Under the pieces are notes generated by a model that did no database searches, was not told where the DNA came from, and saw nothing but the letters and a program-made list of their open reading frames with translations. This document shows positions 9,212-20,821 of a stretch of DNA of 64,000 nt, piece after piece (the first letter of the stretch is position 1; every line of letters begins with the position of its first letter). Position numbers and translations under genes: made by a program. Location of the stretch: NCBI RefSeq assembly GCF_005280275.1, contig NZ_CP040021.1, forward strand, positions 2,319,001 through 2,383,000, in the 5' to 3' direction. The DNA is from Salinivibrio kushneri (GTDB taxonomy: Bacteria; Pseudomonadota; Gammaproteobacteria; Enterobacterales; Vibrionaceae).

Positions 9212-12200
9212 TTATGATTTGGTCTGCACCCGTGCATGCAAAGATTGCACAGGGTTGACCTTGCTCATGTCCGCCGCTGTTAACGCCATGCAAGTGGCGA
9301 AGGCGGCGTTCAGCGTAGTGGTGTAATTCACCTTGGCTGCGAGCGCGCCGCGACGCAAGACTTTTGAATCTTCAATCGCTTGGCGTCCTTCCGTGGTGTT
9401 GACAATGTAGCTGTACTCACCATTTTTGATACGATCAAGAATGTGTGGTCGCCCTTCATGCACCTTATTGACCAAACGCGGATTGATACCCGCCTCACCA
9501 AGGATCACCGCGGTGCCATGGGTCGCGTCGAGCTCAAAGCCAAGCTTGAGTAACTTCGCTGCTAAATCCACCACGCGCTGTTTGTCATTATTGCGCACCG
9601 ATAACAAGGCCCGTCCGCCCTCGCTGTACGCTTTACCGCAGGCGAGGTCTGCTTTTGCAAAGGCTTCGGCAAAGGTATCCCCCACGCCCATCACCTCACC
9701 GGTCGAACGCATTTCAGGGCCCAGCAATGGATCAACCCCTGGGAATTTGTTGAACGGTAGCACCACCTCTTTCACCGAGTAATAAGGCGGGATCACCTCT
9801 TTGACAAACCCTTGCTCAGCCAGGGAGCGGCCTGCCATGACGCGCGCAGCGATTTTCGCCAGAGGAACACCCGTCGCTTTAGAGACAAATGGCACCGTTC
9901 GAGCAGCGCGCGGGTTCACCTCGATGAGATAGATTTCATCATCCTTCACCGCAAATTGCGTATTGACCAATCCATTTACGCCTAACTCCAACGCCAGCTT
10001 GCGCACCTGTTCACGCATGCGATCTTGGATGTCGTCACTTAACGTATACGCGGGCAGCGAGCAGGCAGAGTCACCAGAGTGCACGCCAGCTTGCTCGATG
10101 TGCTCCATGATGCCGCCAATCACTGCCGTTTCACCATCGCACACCGCATCAATGTCCACTTCCGTCGCATCATCCAAGAAATGATCTAGCAGCACGGGAG
10201 ATTCGTGCGAGACACTCACCGCCTCATTAAAGTAGCGGCGCAGGTCGGTCTCATCATAGACAATTTCCATCGCCCGTCCGCCCAATACGTAAGACGGACG
10301 CACCACCAGCGGGTAGCCAATCTCTTTGGCTTTCTCCACCGCTTGTTCCAGTGCAGTGACTGTCGCGTTGGCAGGTTGTTTGAGGCCAAGGCGCTGTACA
10401 GCATCTTGGAAACGCTCACGGTCTTCGGCACGGTCAATCGCATCTGGGCTGGTACCGATAATCGGCACACCCGCCGCTTCTAAGTCACGGGCCAGTTTAA
10501 GAGGCGTTTGCCCACCGTACTGAACAATGACCCCTTCAGGCTTTTCAACGTTCACTATCGCCAGCACATCTTCTAGAGTGATGGGTTCAAAGTACAAACG
10601 GTCAGAGGTGTCATAGTCGGTAGAAACGGTTTCTGGGTTACAGTTAACCATGATGGTTTCAAAACCGTCTTCACGCAGGGCCAATGACGCGTGAACACAG
10701 CAGTAATCGAACTCGATCCCTTGCCCAATGCGGTTAGGGCCACCGCCAATAACCATGATTTTCTTCTTATCTGTCGGTTGTGACTCACACTCTTCATCGT
10801 AGGTGGAATACATATAGGCCGTATCCGACGAGAACTCAGCAGCACAGGTGTCGACACGCTTATAGACAGGGTGAATCTGAAATTTGTCCCGCAGCTTGCG
10901 CACTTCAATTTCTGATACGCCCAACAAGGCGGCCAAACGCGCATCGGAAAAGCCTTTACGCTTTAACTGACGCAATGCGGCTTTATTAAGCCCCGCAAAG
11001 CCCTGCTCACGCACTTGCTGCTCATGCTTGACGATGTCTTCGATTTGCACCAAGAACCAACGGTCGATATTGGTCAGGTTAAACACCCCATCAACCGACA
11101 TCCCTGCGCGGAAAGCATCGGCAATATACCAAATCCGCTCTGCGCCTGGCTCTTTGAGTTCATGACGGATTTCGGTCAATGCCGTATCGTCATCCAGGTT
11201 CACCATCTCGTCAAAGCCCGCCGCACCGACTTCTAGGCCGCGCAGTGCTTTTTGCAATGATTCTTGCTGGTTACGTCCAATCGCCATCACCTCACCCACT
11301 GACTTCATCTGGGTGGTTAAGCGATCGTTGGCACCGGCAAATTTTTCAAAGTTAAAGCGTGGGATTTTAGTCACCACATAATCAATGGTCGGCTCGAACG
11401 ACGCGGGCGTGGCGCCACCGGTGATATCGTTCATCAGCTCATCAAGGGTAAAACCCACGGCCAGTTTGGCCGCCACTTTGGCAATCGGGAAGCCGGTTGC
11501 TTTTGACGCGAGCGCCGAAGAGCGTGATACCCGCGGGTTCATCTCGATGATCACCATACGGCCATTTTTGGGGTTAATACCAAATTGTACGTTCGAGCCG
11601 CCGGTCTCAACGCCTATTTCGCGCAGCACTGCCAAGGATGCGTTGCGCATTAATTGGTATTCTTTATCCGTCAGGGTTTGTGCCGGTGCCACCGTGATAG
11701 AGTCGCCCGTGTGGACCCCCATGGCGTCGAAGTTTTCAATCGAGCAGACAATGATGCAGTTGTCGTTTTTATCCCGTACCACTTCCATTTCGTACTCTTT
11801 CCAGCCAATGAGGGACTCATCGATAAGCAGCTCATTGGTGGGAGATAAATCGAGACCGCGCTCGCAAATATCTTTAAACTCTTCTTGGTTGTAGGCGATG
11901 CCCCCGCCAGTGCCGCCCATGGTAAAGGAGGGGCGGATAATACAAGGAAAGCCCACTTCGTCGAGCACCTTGTGCGCCTCATCCATGCTGTGGGCGATAC
12001 CCGCGCGTGGACACTCCAAACCAATGCTTTGCATCGCCTCATCGAAGCGATGGCGGTCTTCGGCTTTATCAATCGCATCAGCAGTGGCGCCAATCATTTC
12101 CACGCCAAATTCGGCCAACACGCCATGGCGTTCAAGATCCAGGGCGCAGTTCAAACCTGTCTGACCACCCATGGTTGGCAGTACGGCGTCAGGGCGTTCT

Positions 12201-12439
12201 TTTTCGATGATGTGTTTCACCACCTGCCACTGGATAGGTTCAATGTAAGTGGCATCGGCCATCTCTGGGTCGGTCATGATAGTGGCTGGGTTGGAGTTCA
12301 CCAGAATGACGCGATATCCCTCTTCGCGCAGGGCTTTACACGCTTGCGCTCCGGAGTAGTCAAATTCGCAGGCTTGGCCAATGATGATAGGGCCTGCGCC
12401 CAGGATAAGAATGCTTTTTATGTCTGTGCGTTTTGGCAT
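9212..12439 (-). CDS. carB: Carbamoyl-phosphate synthase large subunit
   Basis: CarB makes carbamoyl phosphate from bicarbonate, ATP and ammonia delivered by CarA, feeding arginine and pyrimidine synthesis. The start at 12439 ([10 protein letters not shown]) has GGAG nine bases upstream and gives 1075 residues, as in E. coli. The duplicated ATP-grasp halves are evident: [11 protein letters not shown] at the N-terminus and [12 protein letters not shown] near residue 560. The C-terminal 140 residues form the MGS-like allosteric domain. The gap to carA is 15 bases. Confidence 0.98.
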   Translation of the reverse strand: MPKRTDIKSILILGAGPIIIGQACEFDYSGAQACKALREEGYRVILVNSNPATIMTDPEMADATYIEPIQWQVVKHIIEKERPDAVLPTMGGQTGLNCALDLERHGVLAEFGVEMIGATADAIDKAEDRHRFDEAMQSIGLECPRAGIAHSMDEAHKVLDEVGFPCIIRPSFTMGGTGGGIAYNQEEFKDICERGLDLSPTNELLIDESLIGWKEYEMEVVRDKNDNCIIVCSIENFDAMGVHTGDSITVAPAQTLTDKEYQLMRNASLAVLREIGVETGGSNVQFGINPKNGRMVIIEMNPRVSRSSALASKATGFPIAKVAAKLAVGFTLDELMNDITGGATPASFEPTIDYVVTKIPRFNFEKFAGANDRLTTQMKSVGEVMAIGRNQQESLQKALRGLEVGAAGFDEMVNLDDDTALTEIRHELKEPGAERIWYIADAFRAGMSVDGVFNLTNIDRWFLVQIEDIVKHEQQVREQGFAGLNKAALRQLKRKGFSDARLAALLGVSEIEVRKLRDKFQIHPVYKRVDTCAAEFSSDTAYMYSTYDEECESQPTDKKKIMVIGGGPNRIGQGIEFDYCCVHASLALREDGFETIMVNCNPETVSTDYDTSDRLYFEPITLEDVLAIVNVEKPEGVIVQYGGQTPLKLARDLEAAGVPIIGTSPDAIDRAEDRERFQDAVQRLGLKQPANATVTALEQAVEKAKEIGYPLVVRPSYVLGGRAMEIVYDETDLRRYFNEAVSVSHESPVLLDHFLDDATEVDIDAVCDGETAVIGGIMEHIEQAGVHSGDSACSLPAYTLSDDIQDRMREQVRKLALELGVNGLVNTQFAVKDDEIYLIEVNPRAARTVPFVSKATGVPLAKIAARVMAGRSLAEQGFVKEVIPPYYSVKEVVLPFNKFPGVDPLLGPEMRSTGEVMGVGDTFAEAFAKADLACGKAYSEGGRALLSVRNNDKQRVVDLAAKLLKLGFELDATHGTAVILGEAGINPRLVNKVHEGRPHILDRIKNGEYSYIVNTTEGRQAIEDSKVLRRGALAAKVNYTTTLNAAFATCMALTAADMSKVNPVQSLHARVQTKS

Positions 12440-12454
12440 GCTCAACGACTCCAA

Positions 12455-13594
12455 TTAGGCGCGATGTTGTTTGATAAGATCGATAAAATGATCAAAAAGT
12501 GGCGCGGCATCATGCGGCCCCGGACTTGCCTCGGGGTGCCCTTGGAAGCTAAATGCGGGCTTATCAGTGCGATGAATACCTTGCAAACTTCCATCAAATA
12601 GAGACACATGGGTGGCTCTTAATGTGTCTGGCAGACTGTCTTTATCGGCGGCAAAGCCATGGTTCTGGCTGGTGATCATCACCACGCCACGGTCTAGGTC
12701 TTTCACCGGATGGTTAGCGCCGTGGTGGCCAAATTTCATTTTCACTGTCTTCGCGCCGCTCGCCAGCGCCAATATCTGATGGCCCAAGCAAATACCAAAG
12801 ACAGGCACGCCTGCTTCTAAAAACGCTTGTGTAGCCTCAATCGCGTAATCACATGGCGCGGGATCACCGGGGCCATTGGATAAGAAGACACCATCGGGGT
12901 TCATCGCCAACACCTCATCAGCCGGTGTCGTCGCCGGCACCACAGTCAAGCGACAGCCTCGGTCAACCAACATGCGCAAGATATTGCGTTTGGCTCCGAA
13001 GTCATAGGCGACCACGTGATAGGGCAGCTCACCTTCTACGGCAGCCTCGGGCAAGCCTTGATGAAGCTGCCAAGAGCCTTGCGTCCAGCGGTAACTTTCT
13101 TTGGTGGTCACTTCTTTGGCGAGATCCATTCCCTTTAAGCCAGGAAAGTCCTGCGCTTTCGCCAGCGCCAATGCCTCATCTACACTATCGCCGGCCACAA
13201 TACAGCCGTTCTGCGCGCCCTTTTCTCGCAATAATCGCGTGAGTTTGCGCGTATCAATATCGGCAATGCCGAGAATGTTGTGATGTTTGAGGTAATCAGA
13301 AAGGGACTGTTGATTGCGGAAGTTGCTGGCTAACAGGGGGAGATCACGAATGACGAGGCCTTGGGCGTGGACTTGGCTAGATTCTTCGTCTTCGGTGTTG
13401 GTGCCGGTGTTGCCAATGTGGGGATAGGTAAGTGTCACGATCTGACGGGAATAAGAGGGGTCGGTGAGTATTTCTTGATACCCCGTCATCGAGGTATTGA
13501 AAACCACTTCTCCCACCGCGGTGCCATCAGCGCCGATCGGGGTACCGTGGAACACTGTCCCATCTTCTAGGACTAAGAGCGCAGACTTGCTCAA
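12455..13594 (-). CDS. carA: Carbamoyl-phosphate synthase small (glutaminase) subunit
   Basis: CarA hydrolyses glutamine and channels ammonia to CarB. The 379-residue protein has the class I amidotransferase nucleophile Cys269 in FGICLGHQ and the HPE of [10 protein letters not shown]. The start codon is TTG with a strong GGAGG seven bases upstream; E. coli carA also begins with UUG, so the start is supported by both spacing and precedent. A consensus promoter and a PurR box lie upstream. carA and carB form one operon. Confidence 0.97.
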   Translation of the reverse strand: MSKSALLVLEDGTVFHGTPIGADGTAVGEVVFNTSMTGYQEILTDPSYSRQIVTLTYPHIGNTGTNTEDEESSQVHAQGLVIRDLPLLASNFRNQQSLSDYLKHHNILGIADIDTRKLTRLLREKGAQNGCIVAGDSVDEALALAKAQDFPGLKGMDLAKEVTTKESYRWTQGSWQLHQGLPEAAVEGELPYHVVAYDFGAKRNILRMLVDRGCRLTVVPATTPADEVLAMNPDGVFLSNGPGDPAPCDYAIEATQAFLEAGVPVFGICLGHQILALASGAKTVKMKFGHHGANHPVKDLDRGVVMITSQNHGFAADKDSLPDTLRATHVSLFDGSLQGIHRTDKPAFSFQGHPEASPGPHDAAPLFDHFIDLIKQHRA

Positions 13595-13702
13595 GACAAC
13601 CTCCAGTTATATAGAAATGCACTTTTTACGACTAACGTTGCATTCACGTATTCCATCTAAGATCAAAACCCGCGTCAAGCTGAATTTTGACAAATTGCGC
13701 GC

Positions 13703-13731
13703 ATTCTAGGGACGAGGCGGCTAGCTGTCAA
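13703..13731 (-). promoter_or_regulatory. Sigma-70 promoter for carAB
   Basis: On the minus strand TTGACA (13731-13726) is separated by exactly 17 bases from TAGAAT (13708-13703). The predicted start of transcription is about 100 bases before the carA UUG codon. I could not define a second, ArgR-controlled promoter closer in. Confidence 0.75.
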
Positions 13732-13898
13732 TCAAAGCACAGTATTTTTCTTTATTTTATTAGTCACTCACTAACAAAGCGCCATCAAAGCACCATAAAA
13801 ACAAACCTAAACCGCGATTTACGGACAAAAAACACCCAAATCGAGCACTGAGATTCTTTTATTGCTCGTGTTTTCTCTCTTTAAAATGAAATCAAACT

Positions 13899-13912
13899 CG
13901 CAAACGTTTACC
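13899..13912. promoter_or_regulatory. PurR-box-like operator upstream of carAB
   Basis: CGCAAACGTTTACC matches the PurR consensus ACGCAAACGTTTNCNT at nearly every position. It lies about 170 bases upstream of the carA -35 box. E. coli PurR represses the distal carAB promoter from an upstream site, so role and arrangement agree. Confidence 0.65.
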
Positions 13913-14028
13913 TTGCATGACTAAATGCTGATGAAAGCGACTTTGTCACTTAAAGTTCACGGAAGGCGCATAAAGAATAAGAAATAAGGAAATGAAAAGA
14001 AAACAGGGCAAAGCAAACAAGAGGGGAT

Positions 14029-14055
14029 AAAAAAACATCGCGCCGAAGCGCGATG
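14029..14055 (-). terminator. Intrinsic terminator of dapB
   Basis: CATCGCGC/GCGCGATG with a four-base loop (TTCG on the minus strand) is followed by a T-rich tract on the minus strand, immediately after the dapB stop. The rest of the dapB-carA interval (13595-14028) holds only the promoter and PurR site listed here. Confidence 0.85.
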
Positions 14056-14060
14056 AATAA

Positions 14061-14891
<831 letters not shown>

Positions 14892-14953
14892 TCACTGGCT
14901 CCTTCTCGGTAACCCACCACTCTAGCGCGTTCCTTGGCACTTGTATATTGGCG

Positions 14954-14978
14954 AAAAAAAGGGAAGCACTTGCTCCCC
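14954..14978 (-). terminator. Intrinsic terminator of ispH
   Basis: GGGAGCA and TGCTTCCC pair with one bulge and are followed by seven T on the minus strand. It closes the murJ-to-ispH gene run. Confidence 0.75.
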
Positions 14979-14998
14979 TCATCGTCTTGCTCATCGCC

Positions 14999-15943
14999 CT
15001 AGGTGACTTCACGAATTTGTAGCTCTTTAGGCACTTCAAAAAACATGTTTTCTTCACGCCCAGCAAGGTTATCAACATGGGTCGCACCCAGCTGCTTGAT
15101 ACGCTCGATAATTTGATCCACTAGCTCTTCTGGTGCCGACGCACCGGCCGTGATCCCCACTGTATGCTTGCCTTCAAACCAAGCCGGATCAATATCTTCT
15201 GCCGTGTCAGTTAAATAACCTGGCGTTCCCAGTTTTTCGGATAACTCACGCAGACGGTTTGAGTTAGAGCTATTTTTTGAGCCGACAACCACCATCACGT
15301 CACAGCTTTGCGCTAAATCGCGCACCGCATCTTGGCGGTTCTGGGTGGCGTAACAAATGTCGTCTTTGCGTGGTCCTTGGATGTTAGGAAACACCTTACG
15401 CAGAGTATCAATCACATCCGCGGTTTCGTCGACCGACAGGGTGGTTTGACTGACATAATGCAGGTTATCCGGATCGCTCACCTCCAAGGTATACACATCC
15501 TCTGGGGTTTCGACCAAATACATCCCACCGGTTTCACTGGCGTATTGTCCCATGGTGCCTTCCACTTCAGGGTGGCCGGCATGGCCTATCAGTACCACTT
15601 CCATGTTCTTACGGCTGGCACGCGCGACTTCCATATGCACCTTGGTCACTAGCGGGCAGGTCGCATCAAACACGGTTAACTGACGCGACTTGGCCTCATT
15701 GCGCACGGCCTGAGACACGCCGTGGGCGGAGAAAATCACAATACTGTCATCAGGCACTTCGCTGATCTGCTCAACAAAAATCGCCCCACGCTGCTTTAAG
15801 CCTTCCACCACAAAACGGTTATGCACCACTTCATGACGGACATAAATGGGAGGCTGATAGATTTCTAGCGCGCGCTCAACAATACTGATGGCACGGTCAA
15901 CCCCTGCGCAAAAACCACGGGGATTGGCAAGTAAGATCTTCAT
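14999..15943 (-). CDS. ispH: 4-hydroxy-3-methylbut-2-enyl diphosphate reductase
   Basis: IspH (LytB) is the last enzyme of the MEP isoprenoid pathway and yields IPP and DMAPP through a [4Fe-4S] centre. The start at 15943 gives 314 residues; the alternative start 7 codons upstream would overlap fkpB. The three cluster cysteines are in GFCAGV (Cys12), DATCPLVTK and CYATQNRQ. The gap to fkpB is 10 bases, so it is co-transcribed with fkpB-lspA-ileS, as in E. coli. Confidence 0.97.
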   Translation of the reverse strand: MKILLANPRGFCAGVDRAISIVERALEIYQPPIYVRHEVVHNRFVVEGLKQRGAIFVEQISEVPDDSIVIFSAHGVSQAVRNEAKSRQLTVFDATCPLVTKVHMEVARASRKNMEVVLIGHAGHPEVEGTMGQYASETGGMYLVETPEDVYTLEVSDPDNLHYVSQTTLSVDETADVIDTLRKVFPNIQGPRKDDICYATQNRQDAVRDLAQSCDVMVVVGSKNSSNSNRLRELSEKLGTPGYLTDTAEDIDPAWFEGKHTVGITAGASAPEELVDQIIERIKQLGATHVDNLAGREENMFFEVPKELQIREVT

Positions 15944-15953
15944 GTGTCCGCCT

Positions 15954-16385
15954 TTATTGCACACTTATAATTTCAACATCAAAAATGACGGTTTTCCCAG
16001 CCAGCGGGTGGTTAAAATCAACCGTGACGGAATCGCCCGTCACTGCCGTCACAATCCCCGGGATCTCCTGTCCTTGCGGCCCACTAAAGGCAATGATCGC
16101 CCCTTCTTCTGCGGGCGTTTCTCCACCAAAGTGACGGCGATCCATGTGATGGATGTTATCCGGGTTAGGTTGGCCGAATGCATCCTCTGGTGCCAAGGTG
16201 AAGCTGCTCGACTCCCCTTCTTTTAAGCCAAGAAGGCAAGTTTCAAAGTTTTCCGTCAAACTCCCGTCGCCCATTACCAGCTTCGCCGGTTTACCCGCAT
16301 TGTGGGTGGTATCGGCGACCGAGCCATCTTCAAGCTTGATGGTAAAGTGCATAATGACTTCGCTAGACGCTGTGATTGCTGTCAT
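15954..16385 (-). CDS. fkpB: FKBP-type peptidyl-prolyl isomerase FkpB (SlpA)
   Basis: FkpB is a cytoplasmic SlyD-like prolyl isomerase with chaperone activity. The 143-residue protein has an FKBP domain split by an insert-in-flap segment around residues 70-120, and ends in the family motif [12 protein letters not shown] followed by FDVEII. AAGGA precedes the ATG. It lies between lspA and ispH, the conserved position. Confidence 0.94.
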   Translation of the reverse strand: MTAITASSEVIMHFTIKLEDGSVADTTHNAGKPAKLVMGDGSLTENFETCLLGLKEGESSSFTLAPEDAFGQPNPDNIHHMDRRHFGGETPAEEGAIIAFSGPQGQEIPGIVTAVTGDSVTVDFNHPLAGKTVIFDVEIISVQ

Positions 16386-16429
16386 GATTCATCCTTTTAG
16401 AACGTCGCGGTAACGGGGATAGATACGCA

Positions 16430-16939
16430 TCACTCATGTTTGGTCGATGACTGGCCTTGACGAAAACTATCCAAAATAATCAATGCCGCGCCCACGCAAA
16501 TCGCCGAATCGGCGAGATTAAACGCTGGCCAGTGCGACTGACCGAGATAGAAATCTAGAAAGTCAATCACATAGCCATGCACAAGACGATCAAACAGATT
16601 ACCCAGGGCCCCGCCAATGATCATTGCATAAGCAATATTGATCATGCGTTTATCGGCCGGGGTATGCCGCATCCAATAAGCCAATAACCCGCTCACCCCC
16701 AGTGCAATAACACTGAAAAGCCAACGTTGCCAGCCACCCGCATCACTTAAAAAACTGAACGCCGCGCCATGATTGTGCACGTACGTCAGGTTAAAGAAAG
16801 GCAATACTTCAATCCGATTCGCAAACCCGTATTCCATGGTTTGCATCACCAGCCACTTGCTGCCGATATCAAGTGCAAAGACCAGTGGCGCCAGCCAAAG
16901 CCAGCGCCATCCTGATTGTGAGAGGGAAAGAGTCTGCAT
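16430..16939 (-). CDS. lspA: Lipoprotein signal peptidase (signal peptidase II)
   Basis: LspA removes the signal peptide of prolipoproteins after Lgt has acted, in the inner membrane. I start it at 16939 ([13 protein letters not shown]), where the ATG shares one base with the ileS stop (TGATG), giving 169 residues. Four membrane segments are visible. The catalytic aspartates are in [10 protein letters not shown] and FNLADSAI. lgt is also in this window, 12 kb away. Order ileS-lspA-fkpB is conserved. Confidence 0.96.
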   Translation of the reverse strand: MQTLSLSQSGWRWLWLAPLVFALDIGSKWLVMQTMEYGFANRIEVLPFFNLTYVHNHGAAFSFLSDAGGWQRWLFSVIALGVSGLLAYWMRHTPADKRMINIAYAMIIGGALGNLFDRLVHGYVIDFLDFYLGQSHWPAFNLADSAICVGAALIILDSFRQGQSSTKHE

Positions 16940-19764
16940 CACACAAATTGGCGAGTTTCGCCTTCTCCTGCAATATTGGTCACGCATCGGCCACAGATCT
17001 CTTCATGACCTGCAATGGTGCCGACATCAGCAACGTGGTGCCAACAGCGCTCACACTTGGCCGCGGTTGATGCCGCCACTTCTACGGCCAATCCGTCGAG
17101 TTCCGTCTGCGTGGCAGACGCTGGCGCGTCACCGGCAACTACAGTTGCTTTCGAGGTCAGCAATACAAAGCGAAGCTCATCACCCATCAAGCGTAGCTTC
17201 TCGGCAAAATCAGCGGGAGCATAGAGGGTGACTTCCGCTTCTAATGAGCCACCAATGACTTTTTCATTCCGCGCTTGCTCAAGGGTTTTGTTCACTGCAT
17301 CACGCACATCAAGCAGTTTCGCCCAGAAAGCCTGATTCAGCACAGCCTGCTGTTCTAGGTCAAACAAGCCGTCATACCAGACTTCGGTGAACACAAACGG
17401 GTTACGCTCACCCGGCATTTCATTCCAGATCTCATCGGCGGTAAATGACATAATCGGTGCCATCCAGCGTACCAGTGCTTCTACGATGTGGAACAGCGCC
17501 GTTTGACAACTGCGGTGCGCATGGCTGCCTGCTTTGGCGGTGTACTGACGGTCCTTGATGATATCGAGATAGAACGAGCCCATCTCAATCGAGCAGAACT
17601 GCATTAAGCGCTGGGTTACTTGGTGGAAGTTACACGCATCATACGCGGCAGTGATCTCTTGTTGCGCCTCGAGAGCGCGGCTCACTGCCCAGCGATCGAC
17701 CGCCACCAAATCGTCTGGTGCAACCAAGTCAGCTTTAGGATCAAAACCGTGTAGGTTGGCGAGCAAGAAGCGCGAGGTATTACGGATACGACGATAAGCA
17801 TCAGCACTGCGCTTGAGAATTTCATCCGACACACTGATCTCACCCGTGTAATCGGTTGATGCCACCCACAAACGAAGAATGTCAGCGCCCAGCTTGTTCA
17901 TCACATCTTGCGGCATGATGGTGTTACCCAGCGACTTCGACATTTTGCGACCGTTACCATCAACGGTGAAGCCATGCGTCAGTACGCGGCGGTAAGGCGC
18001 GTGGCCTTTAATTGCCACTGACGTCATCAGCGATGACTGGAACCAACCGCGGTGTTGATCCGAGCCTTCCAAGTACATATCGGCTTCTTGACCGTTAAAC
18101 TCATCACGCTGATTGACCACGGCATAGTGCGTCGCACCAGAGTCAAACCACACATCTAGGGTATCCAAAACTTTCTCATACTGGTCAGCGTCATCGCCTA
18201 GCAGTTCGTTTAGATCGAGATCCCACCACGCTTGAATACCGGCTTTTTCTACACGCTGAGCCACCTTCTCAATCAGGTTGAGCGTATCCGGGTGTAGCTC
18301 GGAGGTTTCTTTATGCACGAACAGGGCAATGGGTACGCCCCAAGTACGCTGGCGCGAAATACACCAGTCTGGACGCCCTTCTACCATCGACTCAATGCGG
18401 CTTTGTCCCCAGTCAGGGATCCATTCAACGTTCTTGATCTCTTGCAGCGCTTTATCTCGCAGACCCGCTTTGTCCATGGCAATGAACCATTGCGGCGTGG
18501 CACGGAAGATAATCGGTGTTTTGTGGCGCCAGCAATGCGGGTAGCTGTGCTCATACGCGTGATGATGCAGCAACGCCCCGTGCGTTTTCAGCGCTTCAAT
18601 CACATTGTCGTTGGCTTTGAACACGTGTTGACCAGCAAACAGTGGCGTATCCGGCAGATAAACACCATTGCTGCCAACCGGGTTAGCCACTTCGAGATCG
18701 TATTTTTGTCCTACCACAAAGTCTTCTTGACCATGACCCGGCGCCGTGTGAACCACACCCGTACCGGACTCGGTGGTAACATGATCACCCAGGATAACCG
18801 GCACATCAAAATCGTAAAAAGGATGCTGCACGCGTTGAAGCTCTAGCGCTTCACCTTTACAGAAACCAAGGTTGTGATAGTGCTCAATGCCCGCGCGATC
18901 CATCACATCTTTTGCCAGCTCTGCGGCAAGGATCAAGCGCTGTGGCTGGTCACCTTCGACTTGGACTAAGACATATTCCAAGTCCGCCGCGACCGCGACC
19001 GCACGGTTCGCCGGCAAGGTCCAAGGGGTGGTGGTCCAGATCACCGCGGATACTGGGCCTTCACCTTGGTGATCGCCAGCTAGAGTAAATAAGTTAACCA
19101 ATGCTTGCTCATCCACCGCTCGGAAAGTCACGTCAATCGACGGTGATGTCTTATCTTGGTACTCAACTTCGGCTTCCGCGAGCGCTGAGCCACAGTCTGT
19201 ACACCAGTGCACAGGCTTGAAGCCTTTGTGTAGATGGCCATTACCGGCAATTTTACCCAATGCACGGATAATATTGGCTTCGGTATTAAAATCCATGGTC
19301 AGGTAAGGCTTATCCCACTCACCTAACACGCCAAGGCGTTTAAAGTCCGCTTTTTGGCCTTCCACTTGTTTGGCGGCATATTCACGGCACTTTTCACGGA
19401 ACTCGGCGGTAGAAACTTTCTGACCTGGCTTGCCAACTTTTTTCTCTACCATCAACTCGATAGGCAGACCGTGGCAGTCCCAGCCAGGGACGTACGGTGC
19501 GTCATAGTCCGCCAGCGTTTTCGATTTAATAATAATGTCTTTGAGAATTTTATTAACAGAGTGACCAATATGAATGTTGCCGTTCGCGTACGGAGGACCG
19601 TCGTGCAAAATAAATGTTTTTTTGCCTTTCTTCGCTTGACGGATTGCACCGTAAAGATCTTCATCGTACCAACGCTTGAGCATATCAGGCTCACGCTTAG
19701 CAAGATTACCTCGCATCGGAAACGCGGTTTCCGGCAGGTTTAAGGTATCTTTGTAGTCACTCAT
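16939..19764 (-). CDS. ileS: Isoleucine-tRNA ligase
   Basis: IleS charges tRNA-Ile and edits misactivated valine. The 941-residue class I synthetase has HIGH at 65-68, KMSKS in the second half, and the CP1 editing domain between them with [14 protein letters not shown]-terminal zinc finger (CERCWHH and CGRCVTN) marks the bacterial long form. The stop overlaps the lspA start, indicating coupling. ribF is 30 bases upstream. Confidence 0.98.
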   Translation of the reverse strand: MSDYKDTLNLPETAFPMRGNLAKREPDMLKRWYDEDLYGAIRQAKKGKKTFILHDGPPYANGNIHIGHSVNKILKDIIIKSKTLADYDAPYVPGWDCHGLPIELMVEKKVGKPGQKVSTAEFREKCREYAAKQVEGQKADFKRLGVLGEWDKPYLTMDFNTEANIIRALGKIAGNGHLHKGFKPVHWCTDCGSALAEAEVEYQDKTSPSIDVTFRAVDEQALVNLFTLAGDHQGEGPVSAVIWTTTPWTLPANRAVAVAADLEYVLVQVEGDQPQRLILAAELAKDVMDRAGIEHYHNLGFCKGEALELQRVQHPFYDFDVPVILGDHVTTESGTGVVHTAPGHGQEDFVVGQKYDLEVANPVGSNGVYLPDTPLFAGQHVFKANDNVIEALKTHGALLHHHAYEHSYPHCWRHKTPIIFRATPQWFIAMDKAGLRDKALQEIKNVEWIPDWGQSRIESMVEGRPDWCISRQRTWGVPIALFVHKETSELHPDTLNLIEKVAQRVEKAGIQAWWDLDLNELLGDDADQYEKVLDTLDVWFDSGATHYAVVNQRDEFNGQEADMYLEGSDQHRGWFQSSLMTSVAIKGHAPYRRVLTHGFTVDGNGRKMSKSLGNTIMPQDVMNKLGADILRLWVASTDYTGEISVSDEILKRSADAYRRIRNTSRFLLANLHGFDPKADLVAPDDLVAVDRWAVSRALEAQQEITAAYDACNFHQVTQRLMQFCSIEMGSFYLDIIKDRQYTAKAGSHAHRSCQTALFHIVEALVRWMAPIMSFTADEIWNEMPGERNPFVFTEVWYDGLFDLEQQAVLNQAFWAKLLDVRDAVNKTLEQARNEKVIGGSLEAEVTLYAPADFAEKLRLMGDELRFVLLTSKATVVAGDAPASATQTELDGLAVEVAASTAAKCERCWHHVADVGTIAGHEEICGRCVTNIAGEGETRQFV

Positions 19765-19794
19765 TGATTATTGATTCCGTATGGAGGTTACACT

Positions 19795-20730
19795 CTAGAC
19801 ATTATTGGCATCAGCCAGCCACGCACGCGCGGCTGATGCATCTCGTTGAATTTGCATTTTTAACGCGTCTACTGACGCAAATTTGGTCTCGTCACGCAAC
19901 TTATGTAACAAGCTCACTTCAAGCTGTTTGCCATATAAGTCGAGCGTGCGATCAAAAAGGTGTACTTCGAGTTGCTGGTGCGTGCCGTTGACCGTCGGGC
20001 GATGTCCTACATTTGCCACTCCAGGTAATGATTGCCCGTCGATGGCCACCGTTACCGCATAAACACCAGACACAGGTGAAACGCGACGTTTAAGCAACAC
20101 ATTCGCCGTAGGAAAACCAATCGTTCGCCCCAGCTTGCGCCCGTGGGCAACCCGGCCACAAATACTATAAGGACGCCCCAGCATATCGGCCGCGGCTTTC
20201 ATTTCACCCGCGGAAAGCGCATCACGAATCGCGGTGCTACTCACGCGACGATCACTGACACAAAAGCTTTCAGTGCTGACAACCGCAAAGTCATGCTCTT
20301 GTCCGGCTTGCGCTAAACGGGAAAAATCGCCCGCTCGCTTCAGGCCAAAGCGAAAGTCGTCACCCACAACCAGAAACTTAACACCCAATTGATTGACCAA
20401 CAAGCGGTCCACAAAGGCATCAGGACTCATGGCGGCGAATGCCGGGGTAAAACTGACGCACAACAACCTGTCGACGCCCAGTTTGGCAAGCTGGGTGTAT
20501 TTATCCCGCAATCGCGATAATCGCGCAGGCGCTTGCTCACCAAGAAATAACTCGAGCGGTTGCGGCTCGAACAGCATCACAGTCGCAGGCAAGTCAAGGG
20601 CTCTGGCCTTCTCAACCACTTGACGCAAAACAGCCTGGTGACCTAGGTGGACACCATCGAAATTCCCGATGGTCAGTACACAGCCTCGGTGTTGCGCCCG
20701 GATGTTGTGGATGCCTCGAATTAATTCCAT
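19795..20730 (-). CDS. ribF: Bifunctional riboflavin kinase/FAD synthetase
   Basis: RibF phosphorylates riboflavin to FMN and adenylates FMN to FAD. The 311-residue protein has an N-terminal nucleotidyltransferase domain with TIGNFDGVHLGHQ near residue 20 and the C-terminal flavokinase domain with GRTIGFPTAN near 200. It sits between murJ and ileS; the ribF-ileS-lspA order is widely conserved. A good -10 box lies just upstream. Confidence 0.96.
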   Translation of the reverse strand: MELIRGIHNIRAQHRGCVLTIGNFDGVHLGHQAVLRQVVEKARALDLPATVMLFEPQPLELFLGEQAPARLSRLRDKYTQLAKLGVDRLLCVSFTPAFAAMSPDAFVDRLLVNQLGVKFLVVGDDFRFGLKRAGDFSRLAQAGQEHDFAVVSTESFCVSDRRVSSTAIRDALSAGEMKAAADMLGRPYSICGRVAHGRKLGRTIGFPTANVLLKRRVSPVSGVYAVTVAIDGQSLPGVANVGHRPTVNGTHQQLEVHLFDRTLDLYGKQLEVSLLHKLRDETKFASVDALKMQIQRDASAARAWLADANNV

Positions 20731-20765
20731 CGCCTGCTGACTATTTGAACTATTAAAACTGGCGG

Positions 20766-20794
20766 ATTATATACTAGTCAGCGCCGGCAATCAG
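20766..20794 (-). promoter_or_regulatory. Likely promoter for ribF-ileS-lspA-fkpB-ispH
   Basis: A perfect TATAAT at 20771-20766 (minus strand) lies about 36 bases before the ribF ATG. The only -35 candidate at 17 bases is CTGATT, which is weak, so activation or an extended -10 is possible. Confidence 0.4.
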
Positions 20795-20821
20795 CCCTGG
20801 ATTGATAATCCGCGCTTTCTA

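Noticed and set aside
13620-13700. ArgR (ARG) boxes before carA
   Set aside because: Only half-sites such as TGAAT are visible, without the paired 18-base palindromes at proper spacing.
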